64,000 bases of DNA from Curtobacterium caseinilyticum. GTDB taxonomy: Bacteria; Actinomycetota; Actinomycetes; Actinomycetales; Microbacteriaceae. The number at the start of each line of letters is the position of its first letter. The first letter of the stretch is position 1. The position numbers were made by a program, and so were the translations under genes. The notes under the pieces are model-generated. The model was not told where the DNA came from, made no database searches, and saw nothing but the letters and a program-made list of their open reading frames with translations. This document shows, one piece after another, positions 50,826-60,056 of this stretch. The stretch is taken from positions 124,001-188,000 of the forward strand of contig NZ_JAUCMN010000006.1 of assembly GCF_030363035.1 (NCBI RefSeq). The letters run 5' to 3'.

Positions 50826-51413
50826 TCAGCCGCGCTGCGAGACGTCCGCCCGGTGGAAGTTCAGCGCCGACCGCGACGGCGTCGGGCCCCGCTGGCCCTG
50901 GTACCGCGACTGGTACTCGGCCGAGCCGTACGGCTTCTCCGCCGGGCTCGACAGCTGGAAGAAGCAGAGCTGCCCGATCTTCATGCCCGGCCAGAGCTTG
51001 ATCGGCAGCGTTGCGACGTTCGACAGCTCGAGCGTGACGTGGCCGGAGAAGCCCGGGTCGATGAAGCCGGCCGTCGAGTGGGTGAGCAGACCGAGGCGGC
51101 CGAGCGAGCTCTTGCCCTCGAGTCGGGCCGCGATGTCGTCGGGCAGCGTGACGACCTCGAACGTCGAGCCGAGGACGAACTCCCCCGGGTGCAGCACGAA
51201 GGCCTCGTCCGGGTCGGTCTCGACCAGACGGGTCAGCTCGGGCTGGTCCTCTGCCGGGTCGATGTGCGGGTACTTGTGGTTGTCGAACAGCCGGAAGTAC
51301 TTGTCGAGCCGGACGTCGATGCTCGACGGCTGGACGAGCGAGGGGTCGTACGGGTCGAGGCCGATCCGGCCATCGGCGAGCTGGGCGGTGATGTCGCGGT
51401 CGGAGAGCAGCAC
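50826..51413 (-). CDS. dcd: dCTP deaminase, probably bifunctional (dUMP-forming)
   Basis: 195 residues. LLSDRDI at the N-terminus, the nucleotide-binding [17 protein letters not shown] and the catalytic-Glu motif [14 protein letters not shown] are all present. It converts dCTP to dUTP or straight to dUMP for thymidylate synthesis; actinobacterial members are usually of the bifunctional deaminase-diphosphatase type. GTG start with TAGGCT 7 nt upstream, leaderless. Confidence 0.93.
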   Translation of the reverse strand: MLLSDRDITAQLADGRIGLDPYDPSLVQPSSIDVRLDKYFRLFDNHKYPHIDPAEDQPELTRLVETDPDEAFVLHPGEFVLGSTFEVVTLPDDIAARLEGKSSLGRLGLLTHSTAGFIDPGFSGHVTLELSNVATLPIKLWPGMKIGQLCFFQLSSPAEKPYGSAEYQSRYQGQRGPTPSRSALNFHRADVSQRG

Positions 51414-51420
51414 GCGCAGA

Positions 51421-51426
51421 AGCCTA
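51421..51426 (-). promoter_or_regulatory. -10 box TAGGCT of dcd (leaderless)
   Basis: TAGGCT on the minus strand ends 7 nt before the GTG. A divergent TATGCT at 51448 probably serves the GNAT gene. Confidence 0.5.
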
Positions 51427-51447
51427 GCGGCAGGGTGCACCCACCGA

Positions 51448-51453
51448 TATGCT
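51448..51453 (+). promoter_or_regulatory. -10 box TATGCT of the GNAT gene
   Basis: TATGCT lies 62 nt before the GTG start; a GACGGCCGTC-type hairpin occupies the leader. Confidence 0.4.
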
Positions 51454-51515
51454 GCGAGGCTGCCCTGCCGGGCGGCGGACGACGGCCGTCCGACCGGCCG
51501 ACCGCAGGGGGCACC

Positions 51516-52607
51516 GTGACCACGTACCGCATCGAGGAACTCGTCGTGCCGACGACGATGGACGACGACCCCGAGCGGGTGCGGGCGTTCTGCGACTGGC
51601 TCGCGGTGTCCGAGGCCGCCGAGGTCGCCGTGCACGGGCTGCCGGAGCTGTCGTGGACGCCCGCCGAGTACCTGCCGATGTGCCACGAGCCCGGCGCACC
51701 GAGTCGCCTGTTCGTCGTGCGCGACGACGCCGGTGCGGTCGTGGCGTCGGGGGCGTACGACTCGAAGACCGAACCGGGCACGACGAACTGCTGGCTGTCG
51801 CTCGGCGTCCGACCCGACCGGCAGCGGCGCGGCATCGGGACCCTGTTGGCCGACCACCTCGAGGGGGTCGCCCGCGCCGAGGGACGCACCCAGCGGAAGA
51901 CGTACGCCGTCTCGCGCCAGGTCGGCCCCGGCGAGGGCCCGGGGTACGTGCCTGCGCCGACCGGCTCCGGTGCCGTGCCCGAGGACGAGGCCGGGGTCCG
52001 GTTCCTGACCGGCCGCGGGTGGCGGTTCGGGCAGGTCAACCGGATCAGCCGGCTCGGACTCCCCGCCGATGCCTCGATCGTGCGCGCGCTCCACGAGCGT
52101 GCGGCGACCGCGGCCGGACCCGGGTACCGCGTGCACACCTGGACCGGTGTGACGCCCGAGCGCTGGCTCGACGGGCTCGCGTTGCTCCACACCCGGATGA
52201 GCACCGACGCCCCCGAGGGCGACATGCAGGAGCCGGAGGACGTCTGGACCGCAGATCGCGTCCGCGAGTCCGAGGCGCAGCTCGTCACGGGACCGCACAC
52301 GATGCTGACGATCGCCGTGGAGCACGTCGAGAGCACCACGCTGGCCGGTTTCAGTCAGCTGAAGGTGCCCACCGACCCGGCACGAGCAGTGATGCAGTGG
52401 GACACGCTCGTGCTCCGCGAGCACCGCGGGCACCGGCTCGGGTGGCTGCTCAAGGTGGTCGGGATCGAGACCGTCGAACGGGACTTCCCCGGGCGGCCGT
52501 CGATCGTGACCTTCAACGCCGAGGAGAACCGACCGATGCTCGACGTCAACGAGGCGGTCGGGTTCGTCGGGGTCGGCAGCGAGGGGATCTGGGAGCACCG
52601 CGACTGA
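51516..52607 (+). CDS. GNAT family N-acetyltransferase, two-domain
   Basis: 363 residues made of two GNAT-like halves. The first has the acetyl-CoA loop [16 protein letters not shown] near residue 107; the second has [14 protein letters not shown] near residue 310. This tandem layout is common in actinobacteria (mycothiol synthase-like, Eis-unlike). The substrate is unknown. GTG start with a GCAGGGGGC ribosome-binding site. Confidence 0.85.
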   Translation: MTTYRIEELVVPTTMDDDPERVRAFCDWLAVSEAAEVAVHGLPELSWTPAEYLPMCHEPGAPSRLFVVRDDAGAVVASGAYDSKTEPGTTNCWLSLGVRPDRQRRGIGTLLADHLEGVARAEGRTQRKTYAVSRQVGPGEGPGYVPAPTGSGAVPEDEAGVRFLTGRGWRFGQVNRISRLGLPADASIVRALHERAATAAGPGYRVHTWTGVTPERWLDGLALLHTRMSTDAPEGDMQEPEDVWTADRVRESEAQLVTGPHTMLTIAVEHVESTTLAGFSQLKVPTDPARAVMQWDTLVLREHRGHRLGWLLKVVGIETVERDFPGRPSIVTFNAEENRPMLDVNEAVGFVGVGSEGIWEHRD

Positions 52608-52665
52608 CGTCGTCGGGTCGGTCCTGCCCCGCCCGGACTGGGATCGGGGTGTCAGGCGGCGGACC

Positions 52666-52671
52666 TACCAT
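52666..52671 (+). promoter_or_regulatory. -10 box TACCAT of the CopD-CtaG gene
   Basis: TACCAT ends 9 nt before the ATG with no clear ribosome-binding site. Confidence 0.35.
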
Positions 52672-52680
52672 TGGACGGTC

Positions 52681-54726
52681 ATGACCGTCACGTCAGCCGC
52701 CACGCAGCCCGGGGACACGGCACCCGACCCCGCCCCCACCTCCGCGCGCTCCACCACCGTCGCGACGGTCCTGGTCATCGCGATCCCGCTCGCCGTCGCG
52801 TGCGCCGTGCTCGGCATGACCGTGACCGGAGCCTTCACGGCGTCGCAGCAGCTCGTGTCCGCCGGCGACCTGGTCGAGTACGGCCTGCCGGTCGCCCGCG
52901 TCGTGCACGACACCACGGCCGCGCTCACGATCGGTCTGCTCATCGTCGCGGCGTTCGCGCTGCCGGCGAAGAAGCAGGACCACGGCACGATGTCGAGCGT
53001 CCAGCACCGGGCCGCGCGCTGGGCTGCCGCAGCGGGGTCCGTCTGGTTCCTGGCCGCCGTCGTCGGCATCGTGCTCACGGGCGCGAACACGCTCGGGGTC
53101 CCGCTCACCAGCCCGGTGTTCGCCCGCAACTTCCTGCTCTTCGCGTTCCAGGTCGAGATCGGCCAGGCGCTCGTCGTCTCCGCCGCGGCGATCCTGGTCG
53201 CCACGCTCGTCGCCGCGTTCGCCACCCGTGTGACCACGCTCGCGGTCGCCACCGTCGCCGGACTGTTCGCACTCCTGCCCCTCGCGCTGTCCGGCCACGC
53301 TGCCGGCGCCCTCGAGCACGCGAACGCGGTGAACTCGCTCGCCGTGCACCTGGTCGCCGTGTGCGTCTGGGCCGGCGGGCTGGTGGCCGTGCTGCTCCTC
53401 CGCACCCGGACCAAGGGCGCGACCGGCCGGGTCGTCGCCCGGTACTCGACGCTCGCCGGGTGGGCCTTCGCCGCGGTCGCGTTCTCCGGCATCGTCAACG
53501 CCTCGCTGCGCCTGACCGGACCGGCCGACCTCGTCACCACCACGTACGGCTGGCTGATCACCGTCAAGGCCGTCATCCTCGTGCTGCTCGGGCTCGCGGG
53601 CGTCGCCCAGCGTCGGAAGCTCGTGCCCGGGCTCCTCCGCGCACCGCTCGACCGGAAGCTCTTCGTCCGGTTCGCCCTGGCCGAGATCGTCTTCATGGCC
53701 GTGGCCATCGGCGTCTCGGTCGCGGTGTCCCGCTCGCAGCCGCCGATCCCGCAGACGCCCGAGACCGGGCAGGACACCCGCTCCGGGCTGCTCGGCTACC
53801 CGTACCCGCCGACGCAGACCGTGCAGACCTACCTGACGCAGTGGCACATCGACTGGGTCTACCTGGCCGCCGCGGTCGTCGGTGCCGGCTGGTACCTGCT
53901 GTCGGTGCGCAAGCTCAAGCAGCGCGGCGACACCTGGCCCGTCGGCCGGACCATCGCCTGGCTGCTCGGCTGTGCACTGTTCATCTGGACGACCTCGGCC
54001 GGACCCGCGGTCTACGGCATGGTGCACTTCTCGTCGCACATGCTCCAGCACATGCTGCTCATGATGTTCGTGCCGCTGCCGCTCGTGCTCGGCGGCCCGG
54101 TGCTGCTCGCGCTCCGCACGCTGCCCGTCCGGAACGACGGCTCCCGTGGCGCCCGCGAGTGGCTCATGCTCTTCACGCACTCGCGGTGGATGCAGTTCCT
54201 CGCGAAGCCCGCCGTCGCCGGCGTCATCTTCGCCGGGTCCCTCGTGGTGTTCTACTTCACGCCGGCGTTCCAGTACGCCATGCAGTCGCACGAGTGGCAC
54301 GTCGCGATGGTCGTGCACTTCGTGTTCAGCGGGTACCTGTTCTTCTGGGTGTTCGTCGGGGTCGACCCGGGCCCCAAGCGCCCGCAGTACCCGATCCTCA
54401 TCATCGCGCTGCTCGCCACCCTGGCCTTCCACGCCTTCTTCGGCGTCGCGGTGATGACCTCGCAGTCGGTCTTCGCCATCGACTGGTTCCACGCACTGGG
54501 GCAGACGGACGACCGTGCGCTGCTCGACGACCAGCACACCGGCGGCGGCATCGCCTGGGGCGCGTCCGAGCTGCCGATGGTGTTCGTCGCGCTGCTCGTC
54601 GTCCGCAACTGGGTGCGCTCGGACAAGCGCGACGCGAAGCGCCTCGACCGCAAGGCGGACCGCGACGGGGACGCCGACCTCAAGGCCTACAACGAGCGGC
54701 TGGCCGCCATGAGCAAGCGCGACTGA
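52681..54726 (+). CDS. Bifunctional copper resistance CopD / cytochrome c oxidase assembly CtaG protein
   Basis: 681 residues, about 15-16 membrane helices. The first half (to ~residue 330) is CopD-like, with His residues in the helices of the 4TM core (VHLVAVCVWAGGLVAV). The second half (from ~370) is caa3-type CtaG: HFSSHMLQHMLLMMFVPLPL and a late HVAMVVHFVFSGYLFFW. It moves copper across or within the membrane, probably for cytochrome oxidase. A Lys/Asp-rich cytoplasmic tail ends it. Confidence 0.92.
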   Translation: MTVTSAATQPGDTAPDPAPTSARSTTVATVLVIAIPLAVACAVLGMTVTGAFTASQQLVSAGDLVEYGLPVARVVHDTTAALTIGLLIVAAFALPAKKQDHGTMSSVQHRAARWAAAAGSVWFLAAVVGIVLTGANTLGVPLTSPVFARNFLLFAFQVEIGQALVVSAAAILVATLVAAFATRVTTLAVATVAGLFALLPLALSGHAAGALEHANAVNSLAVHLVAVCVWAGGLVAVLLLRTRTKGATGRVVARYSTLAGWAFAAVAFSGIVNASLRLTGPADLVTTTYGWLITVKAVILVLLGLAGVAQRRKLVPGLLRAPLDRKLFVRFALAEIVFMAVAIGVSVAVSRSQPPIPQTPETGQDTRSGLLGYPYPPTQTVQTYLTQWHIDWVYLAAAVVGAGWYLLSVRKLKQRGDTWPVGRTIAWLLGCALFIWTTSAGPAVYGMVHFSSHMLQHMLLMMFVPLPLVLGGPVLLALRTLPVRNDGSRGAREWLMLFTHSRWMQFLAKPAVAGVIFAGSLVVFYFTPAFQYAMQSHEWHVAMVVHFVFSGYLFFWVFVGVDPGPKRPQYPILIIALLATLAFHAFFGVAVMTSQSVFAIDWFHALGQTDDRALLDDQHTGGGIAWGASELPMVFVALLVVRNWVRSDKRDAKRLDRKADRDGDADLKAYNERLAAMSKRD

Positions 54727-54783
54727 CACCGGACCGGCATCAGCCGAGCCCCGCGGCGACCGCCCGTCCGCGTGTGAGCCTGC

Positions 54784-55131
54784 TCAGTCCCCGTGCACGA
54801 TGCAGACCGCGTCGAGCTCCATCGACGCCTCGAGCGCCGCGGTCACCCCGGGCTCGCCCTCCGGCCCGAGCGGCGTCACCGTGTCCACCCACCAGAGCGG
54901 CGTCTCGAGCGTCGGGGCGTCGGGCAGCAGCCGTCGGACCTCGTCGGACGAGTCCACCCGCCGCACGCCGAGGACCGTGATCACCGGGCGCACCGCGTCG
55001 CGGCACACCTGCAGCACCGGACCGTCGTCGAGCGCGCGGACACCCCAGGCGTCGTCGTGCAGCAGCAGCGCCTCGGCGACGTCGCGCGGCTCCACCGGTC
55101 CGCGGCAGAGGAGCGTCACGTCACGCGGCAC
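54784..55131 (-). CDS. Small uncharacterised protein downstream of the DUF6177-like gene
   Basis: 115 residues, acidic, alpha/beta, with no membrane segment. Motif-like stretches are RDVTLLCRGPVEPRDVAEAL and ELDAVCIVHGD at the very C-terminus. GTG at 55131 overlaps the upstream gene by 11 bp; GTG at 55119 is an alternative start. Coupled to the upstream gene, so the products probably act together. Family not recognised. Confidence 0.6.
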   Translation of the reverse strand: MPRDVTLLCRGPVEPRDVAEALLLHDDAWGVRALDDGPVLQVCRDAVRPVITVLGVRRVDSSDEVRRLLPDAPTLETPLWWVDTVTPLGPEGEPGVTAALEASMELDAVCIVHGD

Positions 55132-56200
55132 CCTGACCGCCCGTCCGCTGTCCGGAACGGGCACGCTCGCCACGGTCGTGCCCGTCGAGGGCGCCCTCGT
55201 CGTGCGCGGGGTCGAGCGGCGCGCCGCCGACGAGCTGCAGGAAACGGTCCTCGTCGATGCGGTCGAGGAACGCCTCGAGCGCCTCCCACCCGTCGTCGAA
55301 CCGGACGACCAGACCGCCCCCGCCGAACACGGACGTGGTGGTGCGCTGCGGCGGCCACTCCCCCGTCCGGTCCAGGAACCCGGCGGCCTCCGGACCGACC
55401 ACGACGGCGAGTGGCGACGGCTCGCCGTGCGTGACCGCACGGACCAGGTGGTCCGCGTCGCCGCGCCGCTGCATGACCACGCCGAACACCGGTTCGACCT
55501 CGTCCGCCACGCGCTGCACGGCGTCCAGGAGCTTCGACGCGAGCTCCGGGTCGGCGCCGTCCTCGGGGATGGTCAGCACGGCCGACATCGTCTCCACGAC
55601 GACGCCGTCGAGCAGGTGCGCGGTCATCGTCGCCGAGAAGCCGTCGCCGACCGCGTAGGAGGTCGACACGTCCGGTGCCTCGTGCTTGGCGTACTGCGTC
55701 ACGACCCAGCGGTCCCACGGCACGGTCAGCGGCTCGCTCGTGCCCCAGTGCGTCGGGCAGGTGCCGACCGTGTCGCAGAGCGCCTCGATCGCCGCTCCCA
55801 CGTCCACCGCACGGTCGGCGTGGTGGCGGAGTGTCAGGTCGATGCTGATCTGCCGGACCGAGTCCGCGGACACCGGGTGCGCGGGCGACGGCGGACCGAC
55901 GAGCTCGGGGCCCTGGGCGACGAAGTCCTCGATGCCGGCGGCGGAGACGCCGGTCCGGCCGTCCCGCAGCGATCCGTCCTGGTCGTCGACCGCCCATGCG
56001 GCCTGGTGCGCACCCAACGCGTGCCGGAGGGCGGGGGTGAGCGATGCCTCCCGGCCGGTGCGGAGCACGACCGTCCGGCCGGACTCCGACGCGCGGCGCA
56101 GGAGCGAGGCGAGCGAGTCCGTCAGCCACACGACCGGCGAGGCGGACCGGACCACGATGGCGGTGCCGACCACGTCGTCGATGAGGGGATGCCTGACCAT
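55121..56200 (-). CDS. DUF6177-like protein
   Basis: 359 residues. MVRHPLIDDVVGTAIVVRSASP at the start, a central THWGTSEPLTVPWDRWVVTQYAKH and a late FGGGGLVVRFDDGWEALEAFLDR; I associate this pattern with the actinobacterial DUF6177 family, whose genes often occur near type VII secretion loci, though none is visible here. Cytoplasmic, no catalytic motif recognised. ATG chosen for AGGAGGACCG directly upstream. The C-terminal 20 residues are charged and disordered. Confidence 0.6.
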   Translation of the reverse strand: MVRHPLIDDVVGTAIVVRSASPVVWLTDSLASLLRRASESGRTVVLRTGREASLTPALRHALGAHQAAWAVDDQDGSLRDGRTGVSAAGIEDFVAQGPELVGPPSPAHPVSADSVRQISIDLTLRHHADRAVDVGAAIEALCDTVGTCPTHWGTSEPLTVPWDRWVVTQYAKHEAPDVSTSYAVGDGFSATMTAHLLDGVVVETMSAVLTIPEDGADPELASKLLDAVQRVADEVEPVFGVVMQRRGDADHLVRAVTHGEPSPLAVVVGPEAAGFLDRTGEWPPQRTTTSVFGGGGLVVRFDDGWEALEAFLDRIDEDRFLQLVGGAPLDPAHDEGALDGHDRGERARSGQRTGGQGAA

Positions 56201-56297
56201 CGGTCCTCCTCCTGGTAGGGCGTCGAACCCGTTGGACGGTACACACGGGCGCAACACCTGTCCGTCAGCCAGGGGACCTCACAGGACAGACACGGAC

Positions 56298-56339
56298 ACC
56301 GGCCGGGAGGCACGGCACGCGGCCGCCACGGACCGTGCG
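56298..56339. repeat. Degenerate 42-bp-family-like palindrome
   Basis: GGCCGGGAGGCACGG is like one arm of family A; the other arm survives only as CCGTGCGG. It lies between the DUF6177-like gene and tRNA-Gly. Confidence 0.25.
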
Positions 56340-56405
56340 GCACGCACACGGCTGGCATCCAGCGGAGAATCCGCTAGGCTTGCTGCGTCCCGCTGGTCGG
56401 GATGC

Positions 56406-56476
56406 GCGAGTGTAGTTCAATGGTAGAACTTCAGCTTCCCAAGCTGATAGCGCGGGTTCGATTCCCGTCACTCGCT
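56406..56476 (+). tRNA. tRNA-Gly (anticodon CCC)
   Basis: 71 nt. The acceptor stem GCGAGTG pairs with CACTCGC, the D arm contains TAGTTCAATGGTAGAA, the anticodon stem TCAGC/GCTGA encloses the loop TTCCCAA (anticodon CCC, codon GGG), and the T arm GCGGGTTCGATTCCCGT is intact. CCA is not encoded. No other RNA gene is adjacent. Confidence 0.95.
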
Positions 56477-56617
56477 CTCCTTCCTCCTCCCACCGTCGAC
56501 CGCGGTGACGCGCTGGCTCCTCCCAGCCGGTTCCCGAACGCGGGGTTGTCGCGTGCCTCCGGACGGCCTTGACTCGTCCGGGAGCACGACGCTCCCTCGG
56601 AACAAGGAGGCACGAGC

Positions 56618-57670
56618 ATGCGATCGCTCGTCTACACCAGCACGCAGACCCGACCGATCACGGACTCGGAGCTCGCGCAGATCCTCGCCGTCGGGCGCGA
56701 GAAGAACACCCGTCTCGGCGTGACCGGCATGCTGGCGCACAAGGGCGACAACTGCATCGGGATCCTCGAGGGCGAGGACGCCGTCGTCCACGAGCGGTTC
56801 GCGCAGGTCCGTGCCGACCCGCGGCACACCAACGTCCGGGTCCTGCTCGACGAGGACGTCGCCGAGCGGTCCTTCCCCGACTGGTCGATGGCCTTCCAGT
56901 CGCTCGACCCGCTCGTGCAGCAGGTCCCCGGCTTCAGCGACCTCTTCACCTCCGGACGCCCCGCCGACCCAGCCTTCGGCGCGTCACGGGCGAAGGGACT
57001 GCTCGAGTGGTTCCGCAAGCACCCGTTGGCGCCGCTGACGTCGCAGCAGACGATCGACGCCGAGGCCCCGAAGACCCGCGCGATCAACGGGGCGATCGCC
57101 ACGATCCACGACGGTGGGGTCTCGGGCTTCTCCGTCCCGGCGGTCGCCGAGCGCAGCGGCATGACCGTCGCCCAGGTCACCGAGCTCTTCCCGAGCCAGC
57201 ACGCGCTCCTCGCGGCCACCGTCATGCGCTGGACCCGTGCCGTCTCCGCCCCGCTCCAGCCCCTCGCCGCCGAGAAGGGCACCGTGGCGTACCTCCACGC
57301 CCTGCTCGTCGCGCACGCCGAGGAACCCGCCCTGATGCGGCTGATCGCCTCGAGCCTGGTCGTGGCGACCGACCCCTCGGCCGACGGCGCGGACTACTAC
57401 CGGTCGGCGTACCTGGAGTTCCGCGAGGTCGTCCGCGCGTCGCTCGCCGCGGACGTCCGGGCCGGACGGGAACCGGCGACGATGGACCCGGTCCGCGGCT
57501 CGCAGCAACTGCTCGCGCTCTACGACGGGCTCCGCCTGCAGTCGCTCCTGACGGGTGACACCGACGTGGTGGACGCCTTCGACCGGGCCGCCACGCGGAT
57601 GCGGCGCGGGTGGTCGGAGCAGTACGAGCAGCCGACCTACTGGGACATCCCGGTCGCGGGGACGCGCTAG
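56618..57670 (+). CDS. BLUF-domain / TetR-type regulator fusion
   Basis: 350 residues. Residues 1-95 form a BLUF flavin photosensor: Tyr6 (LVYTS), Asn30 (REKNTRLGVTGML), Trp89 and Met91 (FPDWSMAF) are conserved, but the photocycle Gln that precedes xLEG is Gly48 (CIGILEG). Residues ~150-200 hold a TetR-like helix-turn-helix (VPAVAERSGMTVAQVTELF), followed by an all-helical TetR-type C-terminal domain. BLUF domains usually pair with EAL or stand alone, so direct coupling to a DNA-binding domain is unusual. AAGGAGG site before the ATG. It could control the genes that follow or the carotenoid operon; no operator is identified. Confidence 0.85.
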   Translation: MRSLVYTSTQTRPITDSELAQILAVGREKNTRLGVTGMLAHKGDNCIGILEGEDAVVHERFAQVRADPRHTNVRVLLDEDVAERSFPDWSMAFQSLDPLVQQVPGFSDLFTSGRPADPAFGASRAKGLLEWFRKHPLAPLTSQQTIDAEAPKTRAINGAIATIHDGGVSGFSVPAVAERSGMTVAQVTELFPSQHALLAATVMRWTRAVSAPLQPLAAEKGTVAYLHALLVAHAEEPALMRLIASSLVVATDPSADGADYYRSAYLEFREVVRASLAADVRAGREPATMDPVRGSQQLLALYDGLRLQSLLTGDTDVVDAFDRAATRMRRGWSEQYEQPTYWDIPVAGTR

Positions 57671-57787
57671 GGGCTCCGGGCGGGAGCGTCGGCGGGCGCG
57701 CGGGAACCCCACCCGGACCACGGCCGGTACGGTCGACGGCGTGCCGACGGTGCCACACCCCGTCCGCACGACCCGGGAGACCCCGCC

Positions 57788-58909
57788 ATGCACCTCCGCC
57801 GATCGCCCACCCCCGTCACGCCCCGGACGAGTGCCTGGACCGACCCCTACGGACGGCTCGCGACACGCTGCCTGCAGACCGTGCTCGTGGTGGTGGTGCT
57901 CGGCGGGATCGTCACGGCCGCCACGACGCTGAGCCTCGTCACCATCCCGGTGCTCATCGCCCTGATCGTCGCGTCGGCGCTGCACCCGCTCGTCGGCTGG
58001 CTCCGCCGGCACGGCGTCCCGTCCGCCCTCGCGACGGCGGCGGCGTTCGTCGCGGTCCTGGCCGTGCTCGCCGGCATCGGCTGGCTCCTCGTCGCCGCCG
58101 TCGTCGGACAGTGGTCCGCGCTCCAGGACTCGGCGGTGGACGGTCTGCAGCAGGTGCAGGACCTGTTGCACGAGCTGCCGATCCGCGTCACGGACGGCCA
58201 GATCGAGGACGCCGTGGACGGTGTCGTGGACTTCGTCACGAGCGCACGGTTCGGCGCGGGTGCGATCGCCGGCATCTCGGCGGTCACGAACTTCGTCACC
58301 GGGGCCGTCCTGATGGCGGTCGTCCTGTTCTTCTTCCTCAAGGACGGGCCGGCGCTGTGGGAGTTCCTGCTCCGCCCGTTCGTCGGTGCACAGTACGAGC
58401 GGGCGCGCCGTGTCGGCAACCGCGTCGTCACCACGCTCGGGGGGTACGTCCGCGGCACCGCCGCCGTCGCCGCCTTCGACGCCGTCGCGATCGGCACCGG
58501 GCTCGCGGTCCTCGGCGTCCCGCTCACGATCCCGCTGGCGGTCGTCGCGTTCGTCACCTCCTTCATCCCGATGATCGGCGCGCCGATCGCCGGCACCCTG
58601 GCGGCCCTCGTGACGCTCGTCTCGCTCGGTCCGGTGCAGGCGGTCGTGGTCGTGGCGATCGTCGTGCTCGTCAACCAGGTCGAGGGCAACTTCCTGCAGC
58701 CCGTGCTCATGGGCAAGACCCTCCGGCTGCACGGTCTCGTCATCCTGGTCGGGCTCACCGCGGGCACGGTGCTCGGGGGCGTCACCGGTGCGCTGCTCGC
58801 GGTGCCCCTGATCGCCGCGGCCTGGGGCGTCGTGCAGGTCTGGGACGGCGAGGACGAGCCGGCCGTGGCCTGGCGGCAGAAGCGGCGGGAGACCGTCCCC
58901 GTCGGCTGA
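57788..58909 (+). CDS. AI-2E family transporter (PF01594 permease)
   Basis: 373 residues with about seven to eight membrane helices and a central extracytoplasmic segment. The family signature near the C-terminus appears as NQVEGNFLQPVLMGKTLRLHGLVILVGL. The name comes from TqsA of E. coli; most members have no proven link to autoinducer-2 and some are ion antiporters. GGGAGA ribosome-binding site. Same direction as the BLUF gene, 117 bp downstream. Confidence 0.88.
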   Translation: MHLRRSPTPVTPRTSAWTDPYGRLATRCLQTVLVVVVLGGIVTAATTLSLVTIPVLIALIVASALHPLVGWLRRHGVPSALATAAAFVAVLAVLAGIGWLLVAAVVGQWSALQDSAVDGLQQVQDLLHELPIRVTDGQIEDAVDGVVDFVTSARFGAGAIAGISAVTNFVTGAVLMAVVLFFFLKDGPALWEFLLRPFVGAQYERARRVGNRVVTTLGGYVRGTAAVAAFDAVAIGTGLAVLGVPLTIPLAVVAFVTSFIPMIGAPIAGTLAALVTLVSLGPVQAVVVVAIVVLVNQVEGNFLQPVLMGKTLRLHGLVILVGLTAGTVLGGVTGALLAVPLIAAAWGVVQVWDGEDEPAVAWRQKRRETVPVG

Positions 58910-58921
58910 CCCGCCGCGCAC

Positions 58922-58927
58922 TACGCT
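58922..58927 (+). promoter_or_regulatory. -10 box TACGCT of the sarcosine-oxidase-like gene
   Basis: TACGCT ends 3 nt before GTG at 58931 and 6 nt before GTG at 58934. The usual 6-nt spacing of leaderless genes in this window favours 58934 as the start. Confidence 0.45.
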
Positions 58928-58933
58928 GCCGTG

Positions 58934-60034
58934 GTGGAGAGCATCCGGTTCGACGGGCACGTGGTCATCGGCGGCGGGGCCGTCGGTGCGGCGACGGCAC
59001 ACGCCCTGACCGCCCGCGGCGAGCGCGTCCTGCTCGTCGAGCAGCACGGGCGCGGTCACCACGAGGGCTCGTCGCACGGCGCCACCCGCATCTTCCGCCA
59101 GGGCTACACCGACCCGGAGTACGTCGCGCTGACCTCGCGGGCGCTGGCGCTCTGGGACGCGCTCGAGACGGCGTCCGGCACCACGCTCCTCGACCGGACC
59201 GGTGCGGTGGACCACGGGCGTCCCGAGGTCGTCGACGCGATCGCCGCCGCGCTGTCCGACGCGGACATCCCCCACGAGACGCTCACCACCGACCAGGCGT
59301 CGGCCCGGTGGCCGGGCATCGCCTTCGAGGGCCACGTCCTGACCCACGCGAGCGCCGGCCGCATCCGGTCGGCCGAGGCGATCGAGGTGTTCCTGACCCT
59401 CGCCGACGGCAGCGGGCTCGCCGACCTCCGCTTCGACACCCCGGTCACGGCGATCGAGGACCACGGCGACGACGTGACCGTGTCGTTCGGCGACGGCACG
59501 GCGGTCCGCACCCGGAGCGTGGTGGCGGCCGTCGGGTCCTGGGCGCCCACGCTGGTGGGTGCGGTGCTCGCGGGACGCGGGGTGCGCCTCCCGGCCGTCC
59601 GCGTCACGCAGGAGCAGCCCGCCCACTTCCCCAGCCACCTGCCGGACCAGGCGTGGCCGTCCTTCGTGCACTGGGCCGACGGCGACGACGTGTACGGACT
59701 CCTGACACCGGGTGAGGGCGTGAAGGTCGGGTTCCACGGCACCGGACCGGTCGTCGACCCGGACGCGCGCGACAAGCGGCCGGTCGCGGCCGAGGCCGAG
59801 CGCCTGCAGGCGTACGTCGCCCGGTACGTGCCCGGCGTCGACGCCACCCGCCCCACGTTCATCAGCTGCCTGTACGACACCACCCCGGACGAGGACTTCG
59901 TCATCGACCGCCGGGGTCCGATCACCGTCGCGACCGGGTTCTCCGGACACGGCTTCAAGTTCGCACCGCTGCTCGGCGAGCTCGTCGCGGACCTGGCGAC
60001 CGGTGGCGCCCCGCACCCGCGCTTCGCCCTCTGA
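58934..60034 (+). CDS. FAD-dependent oxidoreductase, monomeric sarcosine oxidase/MTOX-like
   Basis: 366 residues. FAD-binding VVIGGGAVGAATAHAL at the N-terminus, an RIFRQGY segment as in sarcosine oxidases, FISCLYDTTPDEDF carrying the Cys that binds FAD covalently in this family, and GFSGHGFKFAP near the end. It would oxidise an N-methyl or cyclic amino acid and release hydrogen peroxide. The exact substrate is open. Confidence 0.88.
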   Translation: MESIRFDGHVVIGGGAVGAATAHALTARGERVLLVEQHGRGHHEGSSHGATRIFRQGYTDPEYVALTSRALALWDALETASGTTLLDRTGAVDHGRPEVVDAIAAALSDADIPHETLTTDQASARWPGIAFEGHVLTHASAGRIRSAEAIEVFLTLADGSGLADLRFDTPVTAIEDHGDDVTVSFGDGTAVRTRSVVAAVGSWAPTLVGAVLAGRGVRLPAVRVTQEQPAHFPSHLPDQAWPSFVHWADGDDVYGLLTPGEGVKVGFHGTGPVVDPDARDKRPVAAEAERLQAYVARYVPGVDATRPTFISCLYDTTPDEDFVIDRRGPITVATGFSGHGFKFAPLLGELVADLATGGAPHPRFAL

Positions 60035-60050
60035 CCGCGTCCGGTCCCGC

Positions 60051-60056
60051 TACGGT
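60051..60056 (+). promoter_or_regulatory. -10 box TACGGT of the glycerate kinase gene (leaderless)
   Basis: TACGGT ends 6 nt before the GTG at 60063. Confidence 0.5.
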
